Origin: Planotetraspora kaengkrachanensis | Lineage (GTDB): Bacteria > Actinomycetota > Actinomycetes > Streptosporangiales > Streptosporangiaceae | Direction: 5' to 3' | Length of the DNA stretch: 33,779 bases | Assembly: GCF_016862895.1 (NCBI RefSeq) | Contig: NZ_BONV01000062.1 | Coordinates: 1-33,779, forward strand | In this document: piece after piece, positions 1 to 8,392 of the stretch | Numbering within the stretch: position 1 is the first letter of the stretch | How the letters are laid out: every line of letters starts with the position of its first letter | Position numbers and translations under genes: made by a program | Notes under the pieces: generated by a model | The model's input: the letters and a program-made list of their open reading frames with translations, nothing else | What the model was told of the DNA's origin: nothing | The model's database searches: none

Positions 1-618
1 GGCGGTTTTGGCGCGGATCATGGCCACGGGGCGCAGGGTGCGTCCGACCACCCACCACGTCGCCCACGCGGCCAGCCCGATCCCGGCCAGGACCGCTGAG
101 CCGATCAGGAATTCGAGCGTGTGGGACGCGAGGAGCGGCGGCTGGGCCGTCCCTGCGTAGACGAAATGTTGCCGTCCCTGCCAGAGAACCCGCGTCTCCA
201 GCGGCGGGACCCGGATGGCGGTAAGGACGACGCACTCGTCACCCGGAGGGCACTCGGTCCGGTGGGCGACCCGGTCGTCGATCGGGGGCTGCAGGGAGCT
301 CAGTCGCGGCCGGCCCGCCGCGGCCGGGCTCGCGGACACGACCGTGCCCCGTTCGTCGACGAGTTGCAGGAGGTCGATCTTGGACTTCTTGGCGCCGTGC
401 CCGGGGCTGAGGGTCGCGGGAGGCGCGGAGCCGAGTCCCATGGACCCGATCACCTCGGCGGCGACCGCCTCGGTCTCCTTGAAGATGTTGTTCTCGATCC
501 GCTCTCGGATGGCCAGATCGATGCCGCCTCCGATGATCAGGAAGGCGAGCAGGGAGACGATCCCGGAGACCAGGGTGAAACGCGCCTGGATCGAGCGGCG
601 GCACAGCCTCTGGTACAC
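1..618 (-). CDS. Sensor histidine kinase, N-terminal part (runs off the left edge)
   Basis: This is the amino end of a membrane-bound two-component sensor kinase; the catalytic part lies outside the window. The visible 206 codons give a first membrane segment (about residues 14-33), an extracytoplasmic domain, a second membrane segment (about 169-190) and the beginning of a HAMP linker (RTLRPV). The outside domain holds two cysteines spaced C-x5-C followed by V (near 123 and 129), the same spacing as in the kinase at 31653-33089, so the two look like paralogues. I chose GTG at 618 because AGGAG lies five bases upstream; an in-frame ATG at 654 has no good ribosome site. Ligand and response regulator are unknown. 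Confidence 0.8.
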   Translation of the reverse strand, partial: MYQRLCRRSIQARFTLVSGIVSLLAFLIIGGGIDLAIRERIENNIFKETEAVAAEVIGSMGLGSAPPATLSPGHGAKKSKIDLLQLVDERGTVVSASPAAAGRPRLSSLQPPIDDRVAHRTECPPGDECVVLTAIRVPPLETRVLWQGRQHFVYAGTAQPPLLASHTLEFLIGSAVLAGIGLAAWATWWVVGRTLRPVAMIRAKTA

Positions 619-826
619 CCTGTCTCCTGTCGTGGTCGATGAATCCGGTCGCATAGAGAAGAACGACCGGAGGCACCCGGGTTCATGGCGAACTTGATGC
701 CCACGCCCGGAAACCATGCACAAAAACCACGAACGCATGACTAGCGCATTACTTAAAACGCGCAAATCATGGGAAATCGCTCAAATTTGATCTATCGACG
801 AGGGAGCTCGCGCTCTCCGCCCGGCC
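619..826. other. Intergenic region with AT-rich patch, probable promoter of the kinase
   Basis: About 200 bases separate the stop of the FAD/NAD(P)-binding gene from the kinase start; both genes run on the minus strand. The stretch around 715-800 is clearly richer in A and T than its surroundings, which in this genome suggests a promoter region for the kinase. I see no clear hairpin terminator or operator in it. Confidence 0.4.
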
Positions 827-2278
827 TCACGCCTGCGAGGGGATGCCCTGCCTCCGCGGCCGGCCTGTCCCGTGGACCGGCGGGTACGACCGGGACCCGC
901 TCCTCACGGCCGCCACGAGGCGCGCGGCCAGCCCGGCGGCCTGCGCGCGGATCTCCGGGATGGCCGTGGTCTCGTACCGCGTGCCCCGCAATGTCGGCCC
1001 CAGAGTGAAGATCCTCTCGCTGGGCCGTCCCCAGACGTCGAGCACGGCGCCGCCGTCGTCGGCGTCCAGGCCGAGGCCCAGCGCGTCGGGACGGCCGAGC
1101 CCGGCGGCGAAGAATCCGGAAAGGAAGGGATCGCGGGACACGTCGGACGCCGGGCCGGTGCCGTTGACCACCCAGCCGACGCGGAGGTCGCGAGGCGTTC
1201 CCTCCTCGTCCACGTGGGCGACCACGCCGTCCTCGGCGGCCGTGGTCCCGGTGAGCCGGCCGCGTACGACCTCGAGGCGTCCTTCCGCCCGCAGCAGGGA
1301 GACGCGAGAGGCCGTCGAGGGAGGGATCCGGTGCCGGTGGACCTCCCAGTAGCGGGCGACCAGGCCGAGGAAGCGGCGGCGGTCGTCGAGGGAGAGCCGG
1401 CCCCACAGTGCGGGGACGTGCGGGCGCAGGCCGTCCATCACCGAATGCCATTCGCCGTCCCCTGCCGTGACGGCGGTTCGCACGGCACGCAGCAGGTCGG
1501 TGAGTCGCGTCGCGTCGTCGGGAATCGGCACCGGGGCCGGTGGTCCGGCGGGACATCGGTGCGCGCGGGGAAGCAGGCCGTGCCTGGACAGCGCGTACAC
1601 CGTTGTGCCCGGACGCCCCCGGGTCACGGTTATCGCCACATCGATCATGGTCAGCCCGGTGCCCACGACCAGAACGGAGCTCCCGTCACCGATGTGGGCG
1701 ATCGCGCCCGGCGCCCAGGGGTCGCCGACGTAACGCCCCGCGACGTCCTCTGTCACCTGCGGCAGGCGCGCGGGCCTGGTGTTGCCGAGGGCGAGGACGA
1801 CGGCGTCGGCGTCGATCCTGCCGCCACCGGACAGGTGGACCACGGGCCTGCCGGGCAGCGACCGCGAGACGGAGGAGACCTCCCCGGTCACACGTGTCAC
1901 CACGGCGTCGGGGGAGGCGTCGTTCTCGGCGGCGGACAGCACGTCGCGCAGGTAGCGCCCGTAGACGGCGCGCGGCAGGAAGTCGGATCCCGCGGCGTCG
2001 AGGCCGCTCGCCCGCGCCCACCTCAGGAGGTGGCCGGGATCGTCGGCGATCGCGCTCATCTTGTCGGCGCAGGCGTTGAGGAGGTGATCCGGGTCTTCGG
2101 TCGCGTAGGCCTGTCCCATGCCATGGCGTCCGTACCGGTCGACCAGGACGACCCGCAGCGCCGTGCGGGAATCGGCCGCATGACGGAGCAGGTGCACTGC
2201 CGTGAGGGTGCCGCTCGCGCCGCCACCCACGATCGCCACCACGGGGAGACGGCCTTGCTGAGCTGAGGAATCGACCAC
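827..2278 (-). CDS. FAD/NAD(P)-binding protein (PF13454-like)
   Basis: A 483-residue flavoprotein of the FAD-NAD(P)-binding type, related to YdhS-like proteins whose substrate is usually unknown. The N-terminal Rossmann motif VAIVGGGASG (about residues 15-24) binds the FAD dinucleotide. Further on come a second glycine-rich nucleotide motif (VLVVGTGLTMID) and a C-terminal NGTGP block typical of the family. The reading frame stays open upstream to 2431, but that part lies in the 53-bp repeat array and looks non-coding. I therefore set the start at GTG 2278, about 14 residues before the Rossmann fold. There is no strong ribosome site at this GTG, so the start is uncertain and the mRNA may be leaderless. 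It is the nearest gene to the left arm of array A. Confidence 0.82.
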   Translation of the reverse strand: MVDSSAQQGRLPVVAIVGGGASGTLTAVHLLRHAADSRTALRVVLVDRYGRHGMGQAYATEDPDHLLNACADKMSAIADDPGHLLRWARASGLDAAGSDFLPRAVYGRYLRDVLSAAENDASPDAVVTRVTGEVSSVSRSLPGRPVVHLSGGGRIDADAVVLALGNTRPARLPQVTEDVAGRYVGDPWAPGAIAHIGDGSSVLVVGTGLTMIDVAITVTRGRPGTTVYALSRHGLLPRAHRCPAGPPAPVPIPDDATRLTDLLRAVRTAVTAGDGEWHSVMDGLRPHVPALWGRLSLDDRRRFLGLVARYWEVHRHRIPPSTASRVSLLRAEGRLEVVRGRLTGTTAAEDGVVAHVDEEGTPRDLRVGWVVNGTGPASDVSRDPFLSGFFAAGLGRPDALGLGLDADDGGAVLDVWGRPSERIFTLGPTLRGTRYETTAIPEIRAQAAGLAARLVAAVRSGSRSYPPVHGTGRPRRQGIPSQA

Positions 2279-2366
2279 CCGCCAACAGTAACCCGTAATC
2301 CCTATGGGTTGAATAGGTAATGACCCAGGTCGAGGAAAGCTTTGAGAACCCACCAGCCCCCTCCGC

Positions 2367-2538
2367 GTGATCATGCACAAGCTCGGCGGCGTGCGGGACG
2401 ACCCGGGCGAACCCCGATCGTGATCATGCACAGGTTCGGCGGCGTGTGGGTTGACCTGGGCGTACGCCGTTCGTGATCATGCGCGAATTCGTCGTGGCGC
2501 GGGCTGAGCTGGAAGTTCTCACTCGGTGATCATGCGTT
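2367..2538 (+). repeat. 53-bp repeat array A, forward arm (4 units)
   Basis: Four copies of the core GTGATCATGC start at 2367, 2420, 2473 and 2526, exactly 53 bases apart each time. Units 1 and 2 carry the full 5' block GTGATCATGCACARGYTCG, then GGCGGCGTG, and a second conserved block (GACCYGGGC) near unit position 34. Unit 3 is diverged after the first ten bases and only the core of unit 4 remains. A 53-base period cannot keep a reading frame, so this is not a protein repeat. It lies between the start of the FAD/NAD(P) gene (minus) and the SHOCT gene (plus). Confidence 0.9.
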
Positions 2539-2696
2539 CGCTGGCGTTTCTTCTCGTACGGCCGCGCGCCCCGTCGCACGGGGGAAGCGGCGTGGGGACG
2601 GGTGGTTGCCAGCCGTCCAGATTGCCCTGATGGGTATCCATACCTAGGAGATCGCCTGGTGGGGTTGCATGGTGAGGGTCGCTTGGGCGCCGTCTT
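2539..2696. other. Unique spacer between the arms of array A
   Basis: About 158 bases without the repeat core separate the two facing arms. No supported gene lies here. A small perfect dyad GGTATCCATACC is present at 2633-2644. If the locus were transcribed, this segment would form the loop of a large foldback. Confidence 0.5.
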
Positions 2697-2892
2697 GCTG
2701 CATGATCACGGACGGCGAAGGTGCGGGTCGGGCCACAAGCCGTCGAACTTGTGCATGATCACGAACGGCGTACGCCCAGGTCAACCCGCACGCCGCCGAA
2801 CCTGTGCATGATCACGCCGGGGGGCAGGGGCATGATCACGATCAGGGTTCGTCCGGGTCGTCCCGCACGCCGCCGAGCTTGTGCATGATCAC
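2697..2892 (-). repeat. 53-bp repeat array A, reverse arm (5 cores, 24-bp insertion)
   Basis: The same unit occurs in reverse orientation, with core ends (CATGATCAC on the plus strand) at 2709, 2762, 2815, 2839 and 2892. Spacings are 53, 53, 24 and 53. The 24-base step is an extra 15 bases plus a duplicated 9-base core. Read on the minus strand, unit 2840-2892 matches forward unit 2367-2419 at 51 of 53 bases. Unit 2763-2815 matches forward unit 2420-2472 at 52 of 53. The innermost pair (2710-2762 against 2473-2525) matches at only about 33 of 53. The arms are therefore nested mirror partners. Confidence 0.9.
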
Positions 2893-3083
2893 CCTCCCTC
2901 CCCCTCCCTACTCCACCCATCCCGTCTTCATGCGTCTCTTCTCTGGGGGGATGGTGGCAATGCGGCACCCAGGTAATGGCACACCCAGGCAAAACGCACC
3001 CTGGCGGGCGCCGGGCGTTCGGCCGAATATGAATGCACGGGCATCGGCGTTAGGCGCCGAGCGTCGATCGGGGAGACAGCCAG

Positions 3084-3335
3084 ATGTATGTGTACGGAAT
3101 CGCGACGAGCCAGGAGGAAGCCCTCTTCCTTCTCCTCACTGTCCTGTTCTGGGTGGCGATCTTCGGCGGCGTCGGGGCCGCGCTGCGTTCCAAGGCCAGG
3201 GACCGCCGGTCGAGGACACCCGAGGACGTCCTCTTCCAGAGGTTCGTCGCCGGAGAGATCGACGACGACGAGTACCGCCACGATCGTGAAGCCCTCCGCC
3301 GCGTGCCCCACCTGTGCGGACGCGACGGCTCGTGA
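3084..3335 (+). CDS. Small membrane protein with SHOCT-like C-terminus
   Basis: An 83-residue protein with one hydrophobic segment (about residues 13-35) followed by a basic stretch and a SHOCT-like motif (about 46-71: PEDVLFQRFVAGEIDDDEY). SHOCT is a short C-terminal oligomerisation-type domain common on small actinobacterial membrane proteins; its exact role is unknown. The ATG is preceded by GGGGAG at a normal distance, which supports the start. Its stop lies 13 bases before the stop of the convergent HD-domain gene. It is the first gene to the right of array A. Confidence 0.75.
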   Translation: MYVYGIATSQEEALFLLLTVLFWVAIFGGVGAALRSKARDRRSRTPEDVLFQRFVAGEIDDDEYRHDREALRRVPHLCGRDGS

Positions 3336-3348
3336 GCTCCCTCCGCCG

Positions 3349-3996
3349 TCACTCGGGCCAGGGCGAGTTCTGGATGACCTCGACGAAGTCGCCACGGGTG
3401 AACCCGGGAACGAAATGCTGGAGCACGTCGGCCTTCACGTTCCCGAAGGTGGTCTCCGGCCGCGCGGCAATGCCCTCGGTGAAGGCCTCGAGGATGCGCT
3501 TCTTGAACTGCGGCCGCGGGTGCAGCGCGACGATCTCCGCCCGGCTCTCCTCGGAGATGTCCTCGTAACCGATCCCCAGTACGTCGTACTCCACGCCGGC
3601 GGTGACCAGGGCGACCTCCGGCTCCATGAACTCCGGGATGCCGGGCGTCGTGTGCAGCGCGATCGACGTCCACACCCGCCGGATGCTGTCCTCGGGAACG
3701 CCCCGGCTCTGCAGGAAGCGGCGGGCCTCGTCGGCGCCGTCGACCTCGAAACGGCGGCCGCTGCCGCGGAACTCCTCGCCGAGACCCAGGTCGTGGAACA
3801 TCGCGCCGATGTAGAGAAGTTCCGGATCGAAGCTCAGTCCCCGGTTGCGCCCCTGCAGACTGCCGAACCAGTAGACGCGGCGGGAATGGTGGTAGATCAG
3901 GTCGCCGGCGGCGCCGCGGACGAACTCGGTCGCCTCGGCGGCGAGCCTGGTGTCCGGGACGGCCACTCCTGCCGCGGGATGCTCCATGACCTTCAT
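3349..3996 (-). CDS. HD-domain protein, cyanamide hydratase-like
   Basis: A 215-residue protein of the HD superfamily of metal-dependent hydrolases. The metal-binding histidines and the HD pair are visible: HHSRR at about residues 36-40 and MFHDLG with H68-D69. The segment between them (WFGSLQGR) resembles the cyanamide hydratase-like subgroup, but the substrate cannot be deduced. AGGAG lies eight bases before the chosen ATG at 3996; ATG 3984 is a weaker alternative. It is transcribed divergently from a GlxA-family regulator 162 bases away, so that regulator probably controls it. Confidence 0.8.
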   Translation of the reverse strand: MKVMEHPAAGVAVPDTRLAAEATEFVRGAAGDLIYHHSRRVYWFGSLQGRNRGLSFDPELLYIGAMFHDLGLGEEFRGSGRRFEVDGADEARRFLQSRGVPEDSIRRVWTSIALHTTPGIPEFMEPEVALVTAGVEYDVLGIGYEDISEESRAEIVALHPRPQFKKRILEAFTEGIAARPETTFGNVKADVLQHFVPGFTRGDFVEVIQNSPWPE

Positions 3997-4158
3997 GGTC
4001 GAGACTCCTGTTCTGGAGGGGGAGGCCGGTCCGGCCTCGGTCCGTGCTTCCACCCTGCCGACCGGGGGAAGCCCCCGGCCATGTCTTCCGGGACCTAAAC
4101 CCCACACATGAGGACATGACCCCATCGCGGTCCCACAGGCCCGCCGTACGCTGGGAAA

Positions 4159-5151
4159 ATGCCCTACCGAAACGGCGAGTGCCGGCCGCACCGAGTGATC
4201 GTCTTCGCGTTCGACGGGGTGCGGCTGATGGACGTGGCCGCCCCGCTCGAGGTCTTCGCCACCGCTTCCGGCGACTCCGGCGCGTACACCGTCGAGGTCT
4301 GCACACCTGACGGTCGCGCCGTCACCACCTCCACCGGCCTGCGCATCTCGGCCGACGTGCCGTACGCAGATGTGGATCATGTGGACACGCTCGTGGTGCC
4401 AGGCCCCGCCGATCTCGGCACGATCGAGGCGTGCCCCGGCCTCGTCGAACAGGTGAGGTTGCTGGCGGCGCGGGCTCGGCGGGTGGCGGCGGTCTGCACG
4501 GGGGCGTTCGTCCTCGGGGCGGCCGGACTCCTCAGAGGACGCCGCGCGACGACGCACTGGGAGCACGCCGCGGACCTCGCCCGGCGCCATCCGGACACCA
4601 GCGTCACCCCCGACGCCATCTACGTGCAGGACGGGCCGATCCTCACCTCGGCGGGTGTCACCGCCGGCATCGACGTGTGCCTGGCCCTGGTGGAGCAGGA
4701 CCAGGGGCCGGACGCGGCCCGGACGGTCGCCCGCGACCTGGTCGTCTTCCTGCAACGGCCGGGCGGCCAGTCGCAGTTCTCAGTGGCGTCCCGCACGTCC
4801 GCGTCGGGCCACCCGGTCCTGCGCCCGCTGCTCGACGCCATCGCGGCCGACCCCGCGGGCGACCACAGCCCGCGCGTCCTGGCCAAGAACGCCGGTGTAA
4901 GCCCCCGTCATCTGTCCCGGCTCTTCCGGGAGCAGGCGGACACGACTCCTGCGGCCTACGTGGAGACCATGCGCCTGGAGGCCGCCCGGATCATGCTGGA
5001 ACGCGGCGTCAGCGTGACCGCGGCGGCGCGGCGCAGCGGGCTGGGCAGCGACGAGACCCTGCGGCGGGTCTTCGCCCGCCACCTGAGGACCACCCCGTCG
5101 GCGTACGCCGCCCGGTTCCGCACCACGGGTACGGCGCACGCCGGGCTGTGA
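4159..5151 (+). CDS. GlxA-family AraC-type transcriptional regulator
   Basis: A 330-residue regulator with an N-terminal DJ-1/PfpI (class I glutamine amidotransferase-like) sensor domain (about residues 10-190) and a C-terminal AraC double helix-turn-helix (about 225-325). The sensor keeps the nucleophile-elbow cysteine in AAVCTGAF (C113), though family members are usually not catalytic. A TACGCT -10-like hexamer lies at 4147-4152, seven bases before the ATG. There is no ribosome site, so the mRNA may be leaderless. It is divergent from the HD-domain gene, its likely target. Confidence 0.88.
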   Translation: MPYRNGECRPHRVIVFAFDGVRLMDVAAPLEVFATASGDSGAYTVEVCTPDGRAVTTSTGLRISADVPYADVDHVDTLVVPGPADLGTIEACPGLVEQVRLLAARARRVAAVCTGAFVLGAAGLLRGRRATTHWEHAADLARRHPDTSVTPDAIYVQDGPILTSAGVTAGIDVCLALVEQDQGPDAARTVARDLVVFLQRPGGQSQFSVASRTSASGHPVLRPLLDAIAADPAGDHSPRVLAKNAGVSPRHLSRLFREQADTTPAAYVETMRLEAARIMLERGVSVTAAARRSGLGSDETLRRVFARHLRTTPSAYAARFRTTGTAHAGL

Positions 5152-5170
5152 CCGGGGTGGTCACCGCCCG
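5142..5170. terminator. Bidirectional hairpin between convergent genes
   Basis: The sequence CGGGC-T-GTGACC-GGGGT-GGTCAC-C-GCCCG forms an eleven-pair stem with one mismatch and a five-base loop. It overlaps the stop codons of the GlxA regulator (plus) and the glycosyltransferase (minus). No U-tract follows, as is common in actinomycetes. Confidence 0.55.
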
Positions 5171-6702
5171 GGCGGGCCCGCCGACTCGCTGACGAACAGG
5201 CGGATGACGTACCCGTGGACGCGTGTTCGGGACGCCTGGTGATAGTCGTCGCGCAGCGACCGCAACTTGGCGAGATCCTGCGGGGTGGTCAGGCGGGCGT
5301 CCTTGATGCGGGAGCGCTGGATCGCCCACACCCGCGGCACGTCGCGGAGCGCGGCCGCGATCCTGTTCGCCGGGATCTCCTCGGAGATCAGAGCGCCCGC
5401 CTGGGCGGCGGTCCGGGTCAGGGCTACCTCACGGACCGCCGCGAAGTCCTCCGGGTAGGCGTCGGCGACGATGCGGCGCCCCACCGGCAGGAACAGCACG
5501 GCGTCACCCGGCCGGGCGCCCTCCATGATGACGCGCGCCGCGCCCGCCGGGTCGTCGTTGCGGCTGGTGATCCGGCGGACGTCGGCCTGGGACGGCAGAG
5601 CCAGGACGGCGGTGGCGCCCAGCAGCGCGCACGCGACGACGACGCCGGGACCGCGCCGTCCGCTCAGTCGTCCGCTCAGCGGTTCTGTCAGCGCTACTGT
5701 CAGCCGCCCGGCGGCCGCCAGCCCCGCGCCGACCAGCCACGCCAGCCCGATGACGGCGTAGAGGATGTAACGATCCTGGTAGAAGGGCTTGAGCTGGGAG
5801 ACGGCCAGCAGCGCCGCCGGTGGGAGTACGGCCATGGGAGCCGCCACGGCGAGCAGCGGGAGGCGCGGAGCCGCCGGCGAGGCGTCGTCGGCCGGACGGC
5901 CCGGCAGGAACGCGAGCACGACCAGCCCGGCGGTGACCGCGAGCAGCACACCTGTCCCGGCCAGACGGGTCACCAACTCGCCCACGGCCTCCCAGCCGGG
6001 TCTCGTGAGCCAGCCGACCTGTCCCTGCTGCGTGCTGCTCACCCACACGAGGGGGGCGACGGGAACGAGGCCGGCGGCGCAGGCCGGAACCCACCGGACA
6101 AGCGCCGTCCGGCCGGCCCGGCTCACGAGAAGCGTCACGGCGTGTGCGAGCAGAGCGAAGACGGCGAAGACGTTGAGCAGGCACCCGACGGAGACCGCCG
6201 CGCCGTACAGCACCCACCAGCGACGACGCCGGGGTTCGGACACCGCCCGGGCCAGGGACAGGGTGGCGAGCACCACGGCCGCGGTGACCAGCGCGTACGA
6301 CCGTCCCTCCTGGGCGTAGTAGCTCACCACCGGGGTCGTCGCGTAGGCCAGGCCGGCGAGCAGGCCCGTCCAGGACGACGCCGTGTGCGCCGCGACGGCG
6401 GCCACGCCGGCTGCGGCGACGCACGTGGCCAGCACCGACGGCAGGCGCAGCACGACCTCGCCGGGATCGGGACCGCTCACCAGGGCGAGGAGCGGATGGA
6501 GCATCAGGTAGTAGAGGCCGTGGACCGCGTCGACCTCGCCGAGCGTGTTCCACAGAGCCGGAAGCGAGCGGCGCGCGACGGTGAACGACGTCGCCTCGTC
6601 ATGCCACATCGATCCGCGGTCGACTCCCCAGAAGCCCGCGACCAGCGCCACGACCGCCGGTACGACCACGGCGGGGCGGCCGCGCAACGTGCCGATGCTC
6701 AT
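5161..6702 (-). CDS. GT39-like polytopic membrane glycosyltransferase
   Basis: A 513-residue integral membrane protein of the dolichyl-phosphate-mannose mannosyltransferase/ArnT superfamily (GT-C fold). The acidic pair in the first extracytoplasmic loop, WHDEATSF (D35-E36), is the hallmark catalytic/metal-binding motif. About ten hydrophobic helices follow, then a soluble C-terminal region from about residue 395. Acceptor and donor lipids are not predictable. The frame is open further upstream, but ATG 6702 is preceded by GGGGGA at five bases. It is convergent with the GlxA gene and divergent from the DUF427 gene. Confidence 0.82.
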   Translation of the reverse strand: MSIGTLRGRPAVVVPAVVALVAGFWGVDRGSMWHDEATSFTVARRSLPALWNTLGEVDAVHGLYYLMLHPLLALVSGPDPGEVVLRLPSVLATCVAAAGVAAVAAHTASSWTGLLAGLAYATTPVVSYYAQEGRSYALVTAAVVLATLSLARAVSEPRRRRWWVLYGAAVSVGCLLNVFAVFALLAHAVTLLVSRAGRTALVRWVPACAAGLVPVAPLVWVSSTQQGQVGWLTRPGWEAVGELVTRLAGTGVLLAVTAGLVVLAFLPGRPADDASPAAPRLPLLAVAAPMAVLPPAALLAVSQLKPFYQDRYILYAVIGLAWLVGAGLAAAGRLTVALTEPLSGRLSGRRGPGVVVACALLGATAVLALPSQADVRRITSRNDDPAGAARVIMEGARPGDAVLFLPVGRRIVADAYPEDFAAVREVALTRTAAQAGALISEEIPANRIAAALRDVPRVWAIQRSRIKDARLTTPQDLAKLRSLRDDYHQASRTRVHGYVIRLFVSESAGPPGR

Positions 6703-7033
6703 GAATCCCCCGTTTCGGACCCGGCTCCCGGCGCGGACTCCGCCGAAGGACCGCTGCCGCGGCCCGTCCGGCTCGCCCCCGGCGGACGCCCCTCTCCTGT
6801 GGCGTTGTCGTCCGCTTTCCCGTGTCAGCTTCCCCGCCGGCCGACGGATCGACCTCATGGACAGGTCTTTGTGTTCGACGCGGTGAGGTCCCCGCCGGTT
6901 CGGGGGAGGGGGAATGAACCGCTTCGTCTCACATGCCGGATCGGCCGCGGTGATCTCGGCCTCCGGTGGGAACACCCCGCGCACGCGGCGTGCTGCAACT
7001 CAGGAGACGATGCCTGCACGAGGAGCACCAGCC
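6703..7033. other. Divergent intergenic region, no gene seen
   Basis: This 331-base stretch separates the minus-strand glycosyltransferase from the plus-strand DUF427 gene. Frames extend into it from both sides but have no ribosome site and no recognisable domain. It presumably holds the two promoters; I cannot point to convincing boxes. Confidence 0.4.
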
Positions 7034-7417
7034 ATGACCGCCAGAGAAGTGAAGATCCCCGGCGCCGATCATCCGATCACGATCGAGCCGAGCACCGACG
7101 AGATCGTCGTCACCGTTGCGGGGAAGGTCGTCGCCTCCACACGCGACGCGCTGGTCCTGCGGGAGGCCGACTATCCGCCGGTGAACTACATCCCGGTCAA
7201 GGACGTCGATTTCGGCCTGCTGGAGCGTACGGACCAGGCGACCTACTGCCCGTACAAGGGGTGGGCCGGCTACTACAGCATCCCCGCCGGCGGCGGCAGC
7301 TCGGTCGACGCCGTTTGGCGTTACGACGAGCCGTACGACGCCGTGGCCGCGATCAAGGACCACGTCGCGTTTTATCCTGACCGGGTCGACTCGATCACGG
7401 TCCGGCCCACGGCCTGA
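7034..7417 (+). CDS. DUF427 domain protein
   Basis: A 127-residue protein matching the DUF427 family over its whole length. The visible landmarks are the block PPVNYIPVKDVD (about residues 51-62), the TYCPYKGWAGYY block and the WRYDEPYD block. Function is unknown; structures of the family show a compact beta fold. AGGAG lies eight bases before ATG 7034, and this start leaves the family's usual length. A strong bidirectional terminator follows. Confidence 0.85.
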   Translation: MTAREVKIPGADHPITIEPSTDEIVVTVAGKVVASTRDALVLREADYPPVNYIPVKDVDFGLLERTDQATYCPYKGWAGYYSIPAGGGSSVDAVWRYDEPYDAVAAIKDHVAFYPDRVDSITVRPTA

Positions 7418-7430
7418 CCCGGCTCGTCGG

Positions 7431-7458
7431 AAGGGGCGCGGCGAACGCCGCGCCCCTT
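7431..7458. terminator. Strong bidirectional terminator hairpin
   Basis: AAGGGGCGCGGCG and CGCCGCGCCCCTT form a perfect 13-base stem with an AA loop (in practice the top pairs open). It lies between the DUF427 stop and the sigma factor stop, so it can serve both convergent genes. Confidence 0.8.
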
Positions 7459-7477
7459 TCCGTGTGCCCGGGGCCGT

Positions 7478-8359
7478 TCAGTGGACTCCGGTGAGCTTGT
7501 CGGGATTGGTGATGGTGTAGATGCCGCGGATCCGGTCGCCTTCCTGCGCCAGGTCGACGACGATGACGGCGAAGGGCGAGCCCTCCACGAACACCACCGC
7601 CGAGAGGTCGCCGTTGACCGGCTGGAAGCGGATGTCCAGCCCCTCCAGCGGCCTGGCGGTCCGGGCGACGAGCAGCCGGGCGACCCTGTCGCGGCCGTGG
7701 ATCGGGCGCGGTCCCGCCGCGGTCGCCTTGCCGCCCCCGTCGGTCCACAGGGTCACCTCGGGGGCGAGGATCTCCAGCAGGGAGTCGAGGTCGCCGCCGA
7801 ACGCCGCGGCCACGAACCGCTCGGTCACCTGGCGTTGCGTCCGCCGGTCGACCTCGTAACGGGGCCGCCGCGCCTGCACGTGCTCCCGGGCCCGGTGGGC
7901 GAGCTGGCGGATCGCCGAGGGACTGCGGCCGAGCGTCTCCGCGATCTCCGTGTGCGCGTAGCCGAACACCTCGTGCAGGACGAAGACCGCGCGTTCCAGC
8001 GGCGTGAGCGTCTCCAGCACCACCAGCAGCGCCATCGACACCGACTCCGACCGCACCGCCTCGTCGGCGGTGTCGCCGGAGGTCAGGAGTGGTTCCGGCA
8101 ACCACGGGCCCACGTACGTCTCACGGCTGCGGCTGAGCGCGGTCTGCCGGGCCAGGGCCTGGTTGACCGCGATCCGCACGAGATAGGCGCGGGGGTGCCC
8201 GATGTCCTCCTGGTTCCGCGACGCCCACGACAACCAGGTCTCCTGAAGCACGTCCTCGGTGTCGGCGACGCTGCCGAGCATGTTGTAGACGATGGAGAAC
8301 AGCAGCTCACGATGGTCGGCGAACACGCGTGTCACACCGTCGGCCGAGATCCCGGGCAT
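7478..8359 (-). CDS. sigJ: ECF41-family RNA polymerase sigma factor (SigJ type)
   Basis: A 293-residue extracytoplasmic-function sigma factor with sigma region 2 (about residues 12-75), region 4 (about 105-160) and a fused SnoaL/NTF2-like C-terminal domain (about 170-293). The C-terminal domain carries the two ECF41 signature motifs, DGGGK (207-211) and NPDKL (285-289). In this family the extension replaces a separate anti-sigma factor and modulates activity. A GGAGAGGAGG ribosome site precedes ATG 8359. The gene is divergent from a detoxification-type operon. Both start regions carry a TGTCACA box, the known -35 element of ECF41 promoters, which suggests autoregulation and control of the neighbours. 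Confidence 0.9.
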   Translation of the reverse strand: MPGISADGVTRVFADHRELLFSIVYNMLGSVADTEDVLQETWLSWASRNQEDIGHPRAYLVRIAVNQALARQTALSRSRETYVGPWLPEPLLTSGDTADEAVRSESVSMALLVVLETLTPLERAVFVLHEVFGYAHTEIAETLGRSPSAIRQLAHRAREHVQARRPRYEVDRRTQRQVTERFVAAAFGGDLDSLLEILAPEVTLWTDGGGKATAAGPRPIHGRDRVARLLVARTARPLEGLDIRFQPVNGDLSAVVFVEGSPFAVIVVDLAQEGDRIRGIYTITNPDKLTGVH

Positions 8360-8392
8360 CGCGGGCCTCCTCTCCTGCGCGGATGCCTCCCA

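Noticed and set aside
872-2266. A 464-codon plus-strand open frame
   Set aside because: Shadow of the FAD/NAD(P)-binding gene; no recognisable domain and compositionally biased.
2279-2431. N-terminal extension of the FAD/NAD(P) protein into array A
   Set aside because: The extension would be translated from the repeat units, whose period breaks frame, and it precedes the normal start of the Rossmann fold by 50 residues without a ribosome site.
2367-2892. Array A as a CRISPR array
   Set aside because: The repeated core is only 10-19 bases. The stretches between cores are themselves partly conserved, units face each other in two orientations, and there are no cas genes in the window.
5215-7380. 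A 721-codon plus-strand open frame
   Set aside because: It lies antisense to the GT39-like gene, which has membrane helices, a DE motif and a ribosome site. The plus frame is only Arg/Gly/Gln-rich GC-driven sequence with no domain.
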